Notes under the pieces: generated by a model | Database searches by the model: none | What the model was told of the DNA's origin: nothing | The model's input: only the letters and a program-made list of their open reading frames with translations | Part shown: piece after piece, positions 16,942 to 24,679 of the stretch | Layout: every line of letters begins with the position of its first letter | Numbering within the stretch: the stretch's first letter is position 1 | Assembly (NCBI GenBank): GCA_020073005.1 | Contig: JAIQFX010000013.1 | Coordinates: forward strand, 56,584 to 120,583 | Direction of reading: 5' to 3' | DNA length: 64,000 nucleotides | Source: Terriglobia bacterium | Lineage (GTDB): Bacteria > Acidobacteriota > Vicinamibacteria > Vicinamibacterales > CAVVIG01 | Position numbers and translations under genes: made by a program

Positions 16942-17805
16942 ATGCCCGCAGAACGAGTAACCGGTGATTTCGGCAAGACGCTGCGTGAAGCGCGCGAGCG
17001 CCGTGGTGTGACGCTGCGCCAGATCGCCAACTCGACGAAGTTGTCGGTGAGCCAGCTCGAGGCGCTCGAGCGCAACGACATCGCGCGGCTGCCCGGCGGC
17101 ATCTTCAGCCGGGGCATCGTCCGGTCGTACGCGACCGAAGTGGGCCTCGATCCCGAGAAGGCGATCCAGGATTTCATCGCGCACTTTTCGCACGACGAAG
17201 CCGTCACCGCCGGTCATCCGACGTCGGAGCAGAACGAGGACAACGAAGCGCTCGAAAGCGATCGGCGGATGGCCGGCACGTTCCTCTGGCTGCTGGGCGT
17301 CAGCGTGCCCATCGCCGCCGGCGTGCTGTACTTCAGCTTCGTCGGCCGCCGTCCGGTGGCTGTCGCGAAGCCGCCTGCCGCGGAGGCGCGCGCGGCGGAG
17401 TCGAAGCCCGCGGAGCCGCCACCGGTCGCCGCCGCTGCGGCCGAAACGACGCCGGCCGCGGCACCGGGCGCGGCGACGGACACGGTTCCGCCGCCGGCGC
17501 CGCCCGCCGATGTTCCGGCTCCGGCGGTCGCGATCGAGGATCGACTGACGGTCGGCCTGTCCGTCAAGCGGCCCTGCTGGGTCTCGGCCAGCGTCGACGG
17601 TCAGCGCGTGATCGAACGATTGCTGGCGGCGGGCACGCAGCAGACGCTCGACGTCAAACGCGAGCTGGTGCTCACGGCGGGCGACGCGGGCGCGATCGCT
17701 GTTACGCTCAACGGCGCGGACGCGAAGCCGCTCGGCAAGTCCGGCGAAGTGGTGACCACGCGCTTCACGACCGCGAACTTCAAAGACTTCCTGCAATCCC
17801 GGTGA
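16942..17805 (+). CDS. RodZ-like helix-turn-helix membrane protein
   Basis: The 287-residue protein has an N-terminal xre-like HTH (GKTLREARERRGVTLRQIA, then LEALERNDIARLPGGIFSRG). A single transmembrane helix follows at about 112-132 (FLWLLGVSVPIAAGVLYFSF), then a Pro/Ala-rich periplasmic linker and a C-terminal beta domain of the DUF4115 type (LSVKRPCWVSASVDGQRV). This architecture is that of RodZ, which links MreB to the elongation machinery; the cell-shape role here is by family. The stop overlaps the next GTG. Confidence 0.87.
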   Translation: MPAERVTGDFGKTLREARERRGVTLRQIANSTKLSVSQLEALERNDIARLPGGIFSRGIVRSYATEVGLDPEKAIQDFIAHFSHDEAVTAGHPTSEQNEDNEALESDRRMAGTFLWLLGVSVPIAAGVLYFSFVGRRPVAVAKPPAAEARAAESKPAEPPPVAAAAAETTPAAAPGAATDTVPPPAPPADVPAPAVAIEDRLTVGLSVKRPCWVSASVDGQRVIERLLAAGTQQTLDVKRELVLTAGDAGAIAVTLNGADAKPLGKSGEVVTTRFTTANFKDFLQSR

Positions 17806-18611
17806 TTGGTCCCACTCCGCTCCTCGATTTCTTCAAACGCGGTGAGGTCGAACGCGACGTCCGGCTGCTGGCGGCGCAGGGCGGGCTGGCGCCGCGCGCC
17901 TACGAGCAGCTCGCGATGCTGATCATCCTCGTCGAGGATCCCGACAAGGAGATCCGCGAGACCGCCGAGGAGACGCTGACCAACCTTCCGCTCGAAGCGC
18001 TGCAGACGTTTCTGGCGCGGTCCGACATCCCCATCGGGATGCGCGAGTTCTTCGCGGACCGCGGCATCTTCCCGGACGAGATCCCGACGATCGAAGCCGA
18101 GGTCGAGTTCGAGGAGCCGCTGCTGGACACGGCGGCGCCCGTCGAGGAAGACGAGTTCGGGGACCTGCTGGCGGTCGGCCATGACGAGGACCGCGAGTCG
18201 TCGTACCAGAAGCTGGCGAAGATGGGGTTCACCGACCGGCTGCGGGCGGCGATGAAGGGCACCAAGGAGATGCGGGCGATTCTCATCCGCGACCCCAACA
18301 AGATGATCTCAGCGGCCGTGATGAGCAGTCCAAAGCTGACCGGGCAGGAAGTCGAAGCGTTCTCGCGCATGGCGACCATTCCCGAAGACGTGCTGCGAGC
18401 GATCGGCCACAACCGGGCGTACCTGAAGAACTACAACATCGTGCTGGGGCTGACCAAGAATCCAAAGACGCCGCTCGGCCTGTCGTTGAACCTGATGGGC
18501 CGATTGAATCAGCGTGACATGGCGCAGTTGTCGGTCGATCGCAACGTGCCCGAAGCGCTGCGAATTGCGGCTCGAAAGAAAGTCGTCCAGGCCACTAGCG
18601 GCAAAGGCTAG
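17802..18611 (+). CDS. conserved-looking helical-repeat protein, unknown function
   Basis: The 269-residue protein begins MIGPTPLLDFFKRGEVERDVRLLAAQ (GTG at 17802, overlapping the rodZ-like stop). It alternates helical pairs with an acidic middle (about 100-130). A C-terminal part contains IRDPNKMISAAVMSSPKLTG and FSRMATIPEDVLRAIG, a pattern reminiscent of HEAT-like stacked helices. No catalytic motif, signal peptide or membrane segment is seen. Coupling to rodZ suggests co-expression. I do not recognise a named family. Confidence 0.75.
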   Translation: MIGPTPLLDFFKRGEVERDVRLLAAQGGLAPRAYEQLAMLIILVEDPDKEIRETAEETLTNLPLEALQTFLARSDIPIGMREFFADRGIFPDEIPTIEAEVEFEEPLLDTAAPVEEDEFGDLLAVGHDEDRESSYQKLAKMGFTDRLRAAMKGTKEMRAILIRDPNKMISAAVMSSPKLTGQEVEAFSRMATIPEDVLRAIGHNRAYLKNYNIVLGLTKNPKTPLGLSLNLMGRLNQRDMAQLSVDRNVPEALRIAARKKVVQATSGKG

Positions 18612-18632
18612 GAAGATTTCGAGACCAGGCGG

Positions 18633-19034
18633 CTAAGCGGCAGGCTGCCTCAGCCGGTAGATGTACGCATCTTCAATTAGCGTTCCGTTGATCACATTTC
18701 CAGTGAAACGGATGCCACTAATACCGGGCCCTGTAGCGATTGTCTGGGCCAGAAGCCGGATGAATGGCGCATCCGGCTTCGCTAAGGCCACATCGTCGAG
18801 TGACATGTGGGTCACTTGATTGCGTAGAGTCTGGAGCGTCTTCTGCACGGAGCGATAGACCTCACGCGGCCCCTCTGGGCCGACCTTGACCTCGGCGAGG
18901 ACTAGCTTCCAAGCGCTGATGTCGGGGAAATAGAACCAGAGGGCCGCATCGGGAGACACACCAGCCCTGTCGAGGCCCTCAATAAGTGCCGCTCCCTCTT
19001 GAATCAGTTCAGGGGTGAGTTGGGTTTCTACCAT
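18633..19034 (-). CDS. unknown protein paired with HEPN gene
   Basis: The protein is 133 residues from the ATG at 19034 (MVETQLTPELIQEGAALIEGL). It is alpha/beta in character with WFYFPDISAWKLVLAEVKV and, near the end, GPGISGIRFTGNVINGTLIEDAYIYRL. No nucleotidyltransferase (MNT) motif is present, so it is not the usual HEPN antitoxin. Its ATG lies within the last codons and stop of the HEPN gene (ATGGTAG), so the two are translationally coupled. Function is unknown; an antitoxin or partner role is inference. Confidence 0.75.
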   Translation of the reverse strand: MVETQLTPELIQEGAALIEGLDRAGVSPDAALWFYFPDISAWKLVLAEVKVGPEGPREVYRSVQKTLQTLRNQVTHMSLDDVALAKPDAPFIRLLAQTIATGPGISGIRFTGNVINGTLIEDAYIYRLRQPAA

Positions 19035-19444
19035 CGCTCTCGGATCCAAGGCAAAACGCCGGTTCGACGTCTGGTACAAGCAGAGTATAAGTCCCTAGCT
19101 TGGGCGCGCGTGATTGTTATGTCATAGCGAACGCCTTCTGACCAATCCTTCACGATCGTCCAGTTGAGTTGCAAGGCCGGACTTGTCTGCATATCTCGTT
19201 CAAGATCGGGCCAGACTCCTGCCAACTGCGCGAGCTTCTGCAAGTCATGCGTCCAAGCCGCGTCCGCCAATCGCTTGTCTGGGAAATCGTGTCTGTTCGT
19301 TTGTCTGGCGATGCAGGCCTTGAGCGCACACTCGATTGAATAGCCGGCCAAGTAATATGCGCCAGGGAAGAGACGTGCCCGCAAGAGAGCGGATGCCTCC
19401 CGCTTTCTTTGTCTTGAGATCTGCTGAAGAGCGTCTCGGTTCAT
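19028..19444 (-). CDS. HEPN-domain protein
   Basis: From the ATG at 19444 the product has 138 residues. The segment YYLAGYSIECALKACIARQ is the characteristic first half of HEPN proteins, followed by NRHDFPDK and AAWTHDLQKLAQLAG, and a C-terminal TGVLPWIRERW. R47 and H52 form an R-x4-H motif of the type used by HEPN ribonucleases, though its position relative to the canonical catalytic pair is uncertain. The upstream extension to 19513 looks non-coding. With the overlapping partner gene it forms a two-gene cassette between unrelated core genes. Confidence 0.83.
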   Translation of the reverse strand: MNRDALQQISRQRKREASALLRARLFPGAYYLAGYSIECALKACIARQTNRHDFPDKRLADAAWTHDLQKLAQLAGVWPDLERDMQTSPALQLNWTIVKDWSEGVRYDITITRAQARDLYSACTRRRTGVLPWIRERW

Positions 19445-19602
19445 GACCGGAACACAAAATGCGAGCACGCATTCGCTGATGCGCCAGAGGTGGGTTGGGA
19501 AACGCCTGCACACTTTCCATTCGAGCGCGCGCGGGCGCGTGAGAATAGGACGATTGAGCTGCTCGTCTATAGGACTGAGGGCTTACAAGAACTGATTTCT
19601 CG

Positions 19603-19857
19603 TCACTTCCGCTTTCGGTGCTTTTCCTTCTTCCTTCTTCCTTCTTCCTTCTCACTTCTGATTCCCCAATCGGAACGCATCTGCGACATTCCGTCCATGT
19701 AGACTGCGACGCGCTCGCGTTCTTCTTCCGAGTTCATCGACTTGAGGAGGTCCAGCGCCTTCGCAAGGTCTTCCTGGATCGTCGCCTTCGTGGTCTTGTA
19801 GTAGAGGCGTTTGATCTCGGCGACCTTCTCTTCGGTGGAGAGCATCGTCAGCTTCAT
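19603..19857 (-). CDS. small charged protein downstream of polX
   Basis: The 84-residue product begins MKLTMLSTEEKVAEIKRLYY and is predicted helical and highly charged (ATIQEDLAKALDLLKSMNSEE). Its ATG overlaps the polX stop (ATGA). The last 17 residues (from SEKEEGRRKKEKHRKRK) are translated from the CTTCTTC tandem repeat, so the true C-terminus may have been replaced by repeat read-through. Function is unknown. Confidence 0.7.
   Translation of the reverse strand: MKLTMLSTEEKVAEIKRLYYKTTKATIQEDLAKALDLLKSMNSEEERERVAVYMDGMSQMRSDWGIRSEKEEGRRKKEKHRKRK
19619..19666 (+). repeat. CTTCTTC heptamer tandem repeat
   Basis: Four to five 7-base units (CTTCTTC, ending CTTCTCA, CTTCTGA) lie between the convergently read HEPN upstream region and the polX-linked small gene. 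The unit resembles those at 40786 and 60691, including a shared CTTCTCACTTC. The interval 19445-19602 otherwise shows no gene. Confidence 0.75.
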
Positions 19858-21581
19858 GATTGATTCCGTTGACTTCGTCTCAGCGCGGCGCGAAAGGCGT
19901 CGAAGGGACGCGTGTTGAGCACGTGGACGGGTTCGAGCCAGGCGCGGCGCGCGACGGCGACGCCCCAGCGCAGGCGGCTGAATTCCTTGATCGCGTGCGC
20001 GTCGGTCGAGATGACGATCGGCACGCCGCGCTCGCGCGCCAGCTGCGCGTGCGCGTCGCTCAGGTCCAGCCGTTCCACTTGACAGTTGATCTCGACGGCG
20101 ATCCGATGATGCTTCGCCGAGTCGAGCACGGCCTCCATATCGAGAGGATACGCCTGTCGCGTCAGCAGCCGCCGGCCGGTCGGGTGGCCGAGGATATCGA
20201 CGTTCGGATTCTCGATCGCGCGCAGGATCCGGTCGGTCATCTGCTGGCGCTCCATGTTGAACGCCGAGTGCACGGAGACGATGACGATGTCGAGCGCGGC
20301 GAGGCACTCGTCTGAAAGATCGAGCGAGCCGTCGGGCTTGATGTCGCACTCGATGCCGGCGAGCAGACGTACGCCAACGCCCTCGGCGTCGATCGCGCGG
20401 ATGCGCGCGGCATGCGCGAGCGCCCGCTTTTCGTCGAGGCCGTTGGCCATCGCCAGCGCCTGACTGTGCTCGGTGATCGCGATGTACTCGAGGCCGGCCT
20501 CGCGCGCGGCGGCGGCCATCGTGCGGATGTCCTGCTTGCCGTCGGTCTCGGTCGTGTGCATGTGCAGATCGCCGCGCAGGTGCGCACGCTCGATCAGCGT
20601 CGGCAACGCGTGCGTCTGCGCGGCGTCGATCTCGCCATGCATCTCGCGCAGCTCGGGCGGCACCCAATCCAGGTCGAGCGCGGCGTAGATGTCCTCCTCG
20701 CGCTCGCTCGCGATCCGCGTGTCATCGTCGGACCGAAACAGCCCGTACTCGTTCAGCTTCAGCCCGCGGCTCATCGCGCGATCGCGAAGCGCGATGTTGT
20801 GCGCCTTCGATCCGGTGAAGTACTGCATCGCCGCGCCGCGGCTGTCCGGCGCGACCAGCCGCAAGTCGATCTGGAACCCGTCGCGGACGAGAATGCTGGA
20901 CTTCGTGTCGCCGTGCCCGAGCACGCGCTCGACCGGCGGATACTCGACGAAGCCGTCCATGATCGACGGCGGCGCGCCCGACGCGAGCAGATCGAGATCG
21001 CCGCACGTCTCGCATCCGCGCCGCACGCTGCCGACCGCCTCGACGACGGCGCCAGGCGCGAGTGCACGCAGGTAGGCGAGGACCGCGTCAGCGGCCTCGC
21101 AGGAGTCGGCCAGGAGATGGCGGCCGGCGAACGTCTTCCGCTCCTCGATCGCCTTGAGAATCAGCGCCTCTTTCTTGGGGCCCATTCCCTTCATCGATCG
21201 AATGCGGCCGCTCTTCGCCGCCGCCTCGAGGTCGTCGACGGTCTTCACGCCGAGCTCGCGATAGAGGGTGGCGACGGTCTTCGGTCCGACGCCCTGCAGA
21301 TGCAGCACGTCGAGAATCGTCGAGGGAAATTCGGCGAGCAGCTCCTGGTGATACGGCGTGTCGCCGGTCTCGGCGATGTCGCGGATGCGCGCGGCGAGAT
21401 CCTTGCCGATGCCAGGAATCTCGCGGAGCCCGCTCACGTCGAGCAGCGCGAGTTCGTGCGGATGATTGCCGGCGATGTCGGCGGCGTTGCGGTACGCGCG
21501 GATCTTGAACGGGTTCTCGCCTTTGATCTCGAGAAGGTCGGCGATCTCCTGAAGGATTCGGGAGATAGCGAGATTATCCAT
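19854..21581 (-). CDS. polX: DNA polymerase X family protein with PHP domain
   Basis: Bacterial PolX fills gaps in repair and has 3'-5' exonuclease activity through its PHP domain. From the ATG at 21581 the 575-residue protein has an N-terminal 8-kDa/HhH region (ENPFKIRAYRNAA, GIGKDLAARI, GVGPKTVATL). The polymerase palm has catalytic Asp195, Asp197 and Asp239 in GDLDLL and QIDLRLV. The C-terminal PHP domain has HMH at 340-342 and STDAHAIKEF. All key residues are present. The upstream GHMP kinase ends 2 bases before the ATG. Confidence 0.94.
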   Translation of the reverse strand: MDNLAISRILQEIADLLEIKGENPFKIRAYRNAADIAGNHPHELALLDVSGLREIPGIGKDLAARIRDIAETGDTPYHQELLAEFPSTILDVLHLQGVGPKTVATLYRELGVKTVDDLEAAAKSGRIRSMKGMGPKKEALILKAIEERKTFAGRHLLADSCEAADAVLAYLRALAPGAVVEAVGSVRRGCETCGDLDLLASGAPPSIMDGFVEYPPVERVLGHGDTKSSILVRDGFQIDLRLVAPDSRGAAMQYFTGSKAHNIALRDRAMSRGLKLNEYGLFRSDDDTRIASEREEDIYAALDLDWVPPELREMHGEIDAAQTHALPTLIERAHLRGDLHMHTTETDGKQDIRTMAAAAREAGLEYIAITEHSQALAMANGLDEKRALAHAARIRAIDAEGVGVRLLAGIECDIKPDGSLDLSDECLAALDIVIVSVHSAFNMERQQMTDRILRAIENPNVDILGHPTGRRLLTRQAYPLDMEAVLDSAKHHRIAVEINCQVERLDLSDAHAQLARERGVPIVISTDAHAIKEFSRLRWGVAVARRAWLEPVHVLNTRPFDAFRAALRRSQRNQS

Positions 21582-21583
21582 GT

Positions 21584-22609
21584 TCAATCCGGCGTCCCCA
21601 CGCCGGAGCTCAGCCGCAACCCTTCGGTCTCGATGCGATAGTCGAGCACGCGCGCGCCGCCGGCCGTGAGCGCGTCGGCGATCGCGGATCGCGCCGCCGG
21701 CGGACCGTAACAGAAGAGGCACCCGCCGCCGCCGGCGCCGCACACCTTGGCCGCGGTCGCGCCGGCGCGGTCGGCGCGAGCGATCAAGTCGTCGATGGTC
21801 GGGGTCGAGACGCCAGGCGAGAGGCGTTTGCGATTCTCCCACTCGACCGCGATCTGCCGCCCGACCTCATCCCAGTCGCCGCGTTGAAGCGCCGAACGCA
21901 TGGCGACCGCTGTGTCGCGAATGCGCTCGAAGCACTGGAAGATGCGCGGATCGCCGTCCGTGTGACGCTTGGTGATCTCCCAGTTGTTCGTGCCGGAGTT
22001 GCGCGGCGCGCCGGTGTAGGCGAGGACGATGCGCCGCTCGAGCTCGGCGGCGTCGACGTCGAGGCCGACGCGCCTGATGCCGGCGACGCCAAGCTCGACA
22101 GCGGCGACGCCGCCGTACAGCGCCGGCCGATAATCCTGCACGCCGGTCGGCACGCGGATCGTCTGGCACTCGACGTTCATCGCGACCTGCAGCAGCCGAT
22201 CTGGATCCTCGGACGATTTCGTCCATCGCGCGGCCGCGCCGCAGACGGCGATCGTCAGCGCGGACGACCCGGCGATGCCCGCGCCGGCGGGCGATTCGCC
22301 GCGCGTGATCACTGTCACGTTTTCAAGTTGATAGTGCCGGGCGATGCGGGCGAGGAGCGACAGATCGCCGGAGGCGTCGAGCGTCGACCACGTCGAGGCG
22401 ACGACGGTGCGGTCGGTGTCGATGGAGCGCAACTCGATGCGGCCGTCGATGCGCGACTGGAGCTCCGCGTGCGCGCGCAGGCTGATGGCGGCGTTCAGCG
22501 TCAGCGCACCATCATGTAATAAATAGACCGGCCAGATGTCGAGCGTGCCGCCGGCCAGGTCGATGCGCGTGGGGGCGGACGACACAATGCTTTTCACGGG
22601 CCGGTTCAC
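21584..22609 (-). CDS. GHMP-family sugar kinase
   Basis: The 341-residue protein has the GHMP signatures: APTRIDLAGGTLDIWPV at the N-terminus, the ATP loop PAGAGIAGSSALTIAV (about 108-123) and the C-terminal glycine loop KVCGAGGGGCLFCYG. Closest by eye are the HddA-like heptose-7-phosphate/fucose kinases, but the substrate cannot be fixed. The start is GTG at 22609. It heads a minus-strand operon with polX and has a TATAAT promoter just upstream. Confidence 0.85.
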   Translation of the reverse strand: MNRPVKSIVSSAPTRIDLAGGTLDIWPVYLLHDGALTLNAAISLRAHAELQSRIDGRIELRSIDTDRTVVASTWSTLDASGDLSLLARIARHYQLENVTVITRGESPAGAGIAGSSALTIAVCGAAARWTKSSEDPDRLLQVAMNVECQTIRVPTGVQDYRPALYGGVAAVELGVAGIRRVGLDVDAAELERRIVLAYTGAPRNSGTNNWEITKRHTDGDPRIFQCFERIRDTAVAMRSALQRGDWDEVGRQIAVEWENRKRLSPGVSTPTIDDLIARADRAGATAAKVCGAGGGGCLFCYGPPAARSAIADALTAGGARVLDYRIETEGLRLSSGVGTPD

Positions 22610-22617
22610 TGGCGGGA

Positions 22618-22646
22618 ATTATAGCGGGTCGCTTTCAGCGGTACAA
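22618..22646 (-). promoter_or_regulatory. sigma-70 promoter for GHMP kinase-polX
   Basis: On the minus strand TTGTAC (22646-22641) and a perfect TATAAT (22623-22618) are separated by 17 bases, 9 bases before the GTG start. The -35 box overlaps a plus-strand TACAAT (22642-22647) that could be the -10 of nagZ, so the two divergent promoters share DNA. Confidence 0.65.
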
Positions 22647-22658
22647 TCTTGACCGCCC

Positions 22659-23756
22659 ATGTCGCCGCTCGCGCTCCGCCGCCAGATCGGACAGTTGCTG
22701 ATCGCCGGGTTCAACGGCCCCCAGATTCCCGTCGAGCTGCGCTCGCTGGCCAGGGAGTTCGGGCTCGGCGGCGTCATCCTCTTCGCCCGGAACATCGTCG
22801 AGCCCGAGCAGGTCGCCGAGGTCAGCTTCGAGGCGGCGCGGCTGGTTCCGGAAATGCCGGCGTGGGTGTCCGTCGATCAAGAGGGCGGACGCGTGGCGCG
22901 CCTGAAGGCGCCGTTCACCGAATGGCCGCCCATGGCGACGCTCGGGCGAAGCGGCGACGCGCGGCTGGCGGAGCGATTTGCCCGCGCGCTCGCGGCCGAG
23001 CTCAAAGCCGTCGGCATCACGCTGGACTACGCGCCCGTGCTCGACGTCTTCACGAATCCGAAGAACACCGTCATCGGCGACCGCGCGCTGGCGCAGCAAG
23101 CCGACGAGGTGGCGCGACTGGGCGCCGCGATCGTCAGAGGACTGCAGCACGAGGGAATCGCCGCGTGCGGCAAGCACTTTCCCGGACACGGCGACACGGT
23201 CGCTGACTCGCATCACGAGCTGCCGCTCGTCGAGCATCCGCCCGAGCGGCTCCGCGAGGTCGAGTTCCTGCCGTTCAAGGCGGCGATCGACGCGGGCGTC
23301 GCGACGATCATGACCGCGCACGTCTTCGTCCCGTCGGTGGACGACAAGAAGCCGGCGACGCTCTCGAAGCGCGTCGTGACCGAACTCCTGCGCAACGAAC
23401 TGAAGTACGAGGGCGTGATTCTGAGCGACGACCTCGAGATGAAAGCCATCGCCGCCACCTACGCCGTGCCTGCAGCCGCCGTGCTGGCGATCGACGCGGG
23501 CTGCGACGGCGCGCTCATCTGCAGCGGCGATCACGAAACGCAGTGGGCCGCGCTCGAAGCGCTCGTGCACGCGGTCGAAGACGGCACGTTGAGACTCGCG
23601 CGCGTCGAGGACGCGCTCACGCGGCAGCGGCGCGCCAAGGAACGGTTCCTGGCATCGCCGGTCGCCGCGACACCGCCGGCGCGGAAAGCGCTCCGCGAGG
23701 CGCTCGGGCGCGACGAGCATCGCGCCATCGCCGAAGAGATGGCGCGATTTCTGTGA
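22659..23756 (+). CDS. nagZ: beta-N-acetylhexosaminidase (GH3) NagZ
   Basis: NagZ removes GlcNAc from anhydromuropeptides during cell-wall recycling. The 365-residue protein has the GH3 family motifs VDQEGGRVARLK, the catalytic His-Asp loop KHFPGHGDTVADSHHELP and the nucleophile Asp in ILSDDLEMKAI. No signal peptide is seen, consistent with a cytoplasmic enzyme. The ATG at 22659 sits very close to a TACAAT -10 box, so the leader would be short. The TGA overlaps the next ATG; the two downstream genes complete a recycling cluster. Confidence 0.93.
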   Translation: MSPLALRRQIGQLLIAGFNGPQIPVELRSLAREFGLGGVILFARNIVEPEQVAEVSFEAARLVPEMPAWVSVDQEGGRVARLKAPFTEWPPMATLGRSGDARLAERFARALAAELKAVGITLDYAPVLDVFTNPKNTVIGDRALAQQADEVARLGAAIVRGLQHEGIAACGKHFPGHGDTVADSHHELPLVEHPPERLREVEFLPFKAAIDAGVATIMTAHVFVPSVDDKKPATLSKRVVTELLRNELKYEGVILSDDLEMKAIAATYAVPAAAVLAIDAGCDGALICSGDHETQWAALEALVHAVEDGTLRLARVEDALTRQRRAKERFLASPVAATPPARKALREALGRDEHRAIAEEMARFL

Positions 23757-24679
23757 TGCTCAAGCCACGCGCTCTCGCGCCGGGCGACCGCCTGGCGGTC
23801 GTCTCGCCGGCGAGCCCGTTCACGCGGGAGGAATTCGATCTCGGGCTCGCGGAAATCCGGAAGCTGGGCTTCGTGCCGGTCTACGACGACTCCGTGTTCG
23901 CGCGCAGGGGCTACGTGTCGGGCGCGCCGGAGGTCCGCGCGGCCGCGATCAAAGCCGCGTGGCTCGACCCGGCGATTGCGGGTCTGATCGGCGTGCGGGG
24001 CGGATACGGCAGCGCGCAGGTGCTGCCGCTGCTCGACCCCGAAGACGCGCGGCGGGCGCGCAAACCGTTCATCGGCTACAGCGATCTGACGGCGATGCTG
24101 ACGTTTCTGACGCAGGTGTGCGAGGTCGTCGCGTTTCACGGACCGATGCTCGCCGGACGCTTGAGCCTCGGCGCCGACGGGTACGACGCGGACTCGTTCT
24201 CCAAGGCACTCTGCCGGCGCGAACCGATGGGCGAGCTTGCGCCCGCCGGTCTCGAGTCGATCCGCCCCGGCGAAGGCGCCGGCCGTCTCCTGGGCGGCAC
24301 GCTCACGCAGCTGCTGGCGTCGCTCGGCACGCCGTTCGCTTTCGATCCGCCATCAGGGTACGTGCTGTTTCTCGACGAAGTGGGCGAGCGGCCTTACCGC
24401 CTGGATCGCATGGTCACGCAGCTCAAACAGACGGGGCTGTTCGCGCGCGCGTCGGCCGTCGTGATCGGCGAGTTGCCGAAGTGCGACGAGCCAGGCGGCC
24501 AGCCGACCGCGCGGTCGGTCATGGCCGACCTGTTCGCGGAGTTTCGCGGGCCTGTCCTGATCGGTTTCCCCTCCGGGCATACGAACGGCGCGGCGATGAC
24601 ATTGCCCTTCGGCGTCGCCGCGCGCGTGATCGGCGGGGGCGCGCCGCGTCTGGTAATCGAAGAGAGCGCCGTTGAGTAA
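23756..24679 (+). CDS. ldcA: LD-carboxypeptidase (peptidase S66)
   Basis: LdcA removes the terminal D-Ala from murein tetrapeptides during recycling. The 307-residue protein has the catalytic Ser in GVRGGYGSAQVLP, Glu in FLDEVGERPYRLDRM and His in GFPSGHTNGA, the S66 triad. The ATG at 23756 overlaps the nagZ stop (TGATG). Its TAA overlaps the mpl ATG. No signal sequence is present, fitting a cytoplasmic role. Confidence 0.93.
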   Translation: MLKPRALAPGDRLAVVSPASPFTREEFDLGLAEIRKLGFVPVYDDSVFARRGYVSGAPEVRAAAIKAAWLDPAIAGLIGVRGGYGSAQVLPLLDPEDARRARKPFIGYSDLTAMLTFLTQVCEVVAFHGPMLAGRLSLGADGYDADSFSKALCRREPMGELAPAGLESIRPGEGAGRLLGGTLTQLLASLGTPFAFDPPSGYVLFLDEVGERPYRLDRMVTQLKQTGLFARASAVVIGELPKCDEPGGQPTARSVMADLFAEFRGPVLIGFPSGHTNGAAMTLPFGVAARVIGGGAPRLVIEESAVE

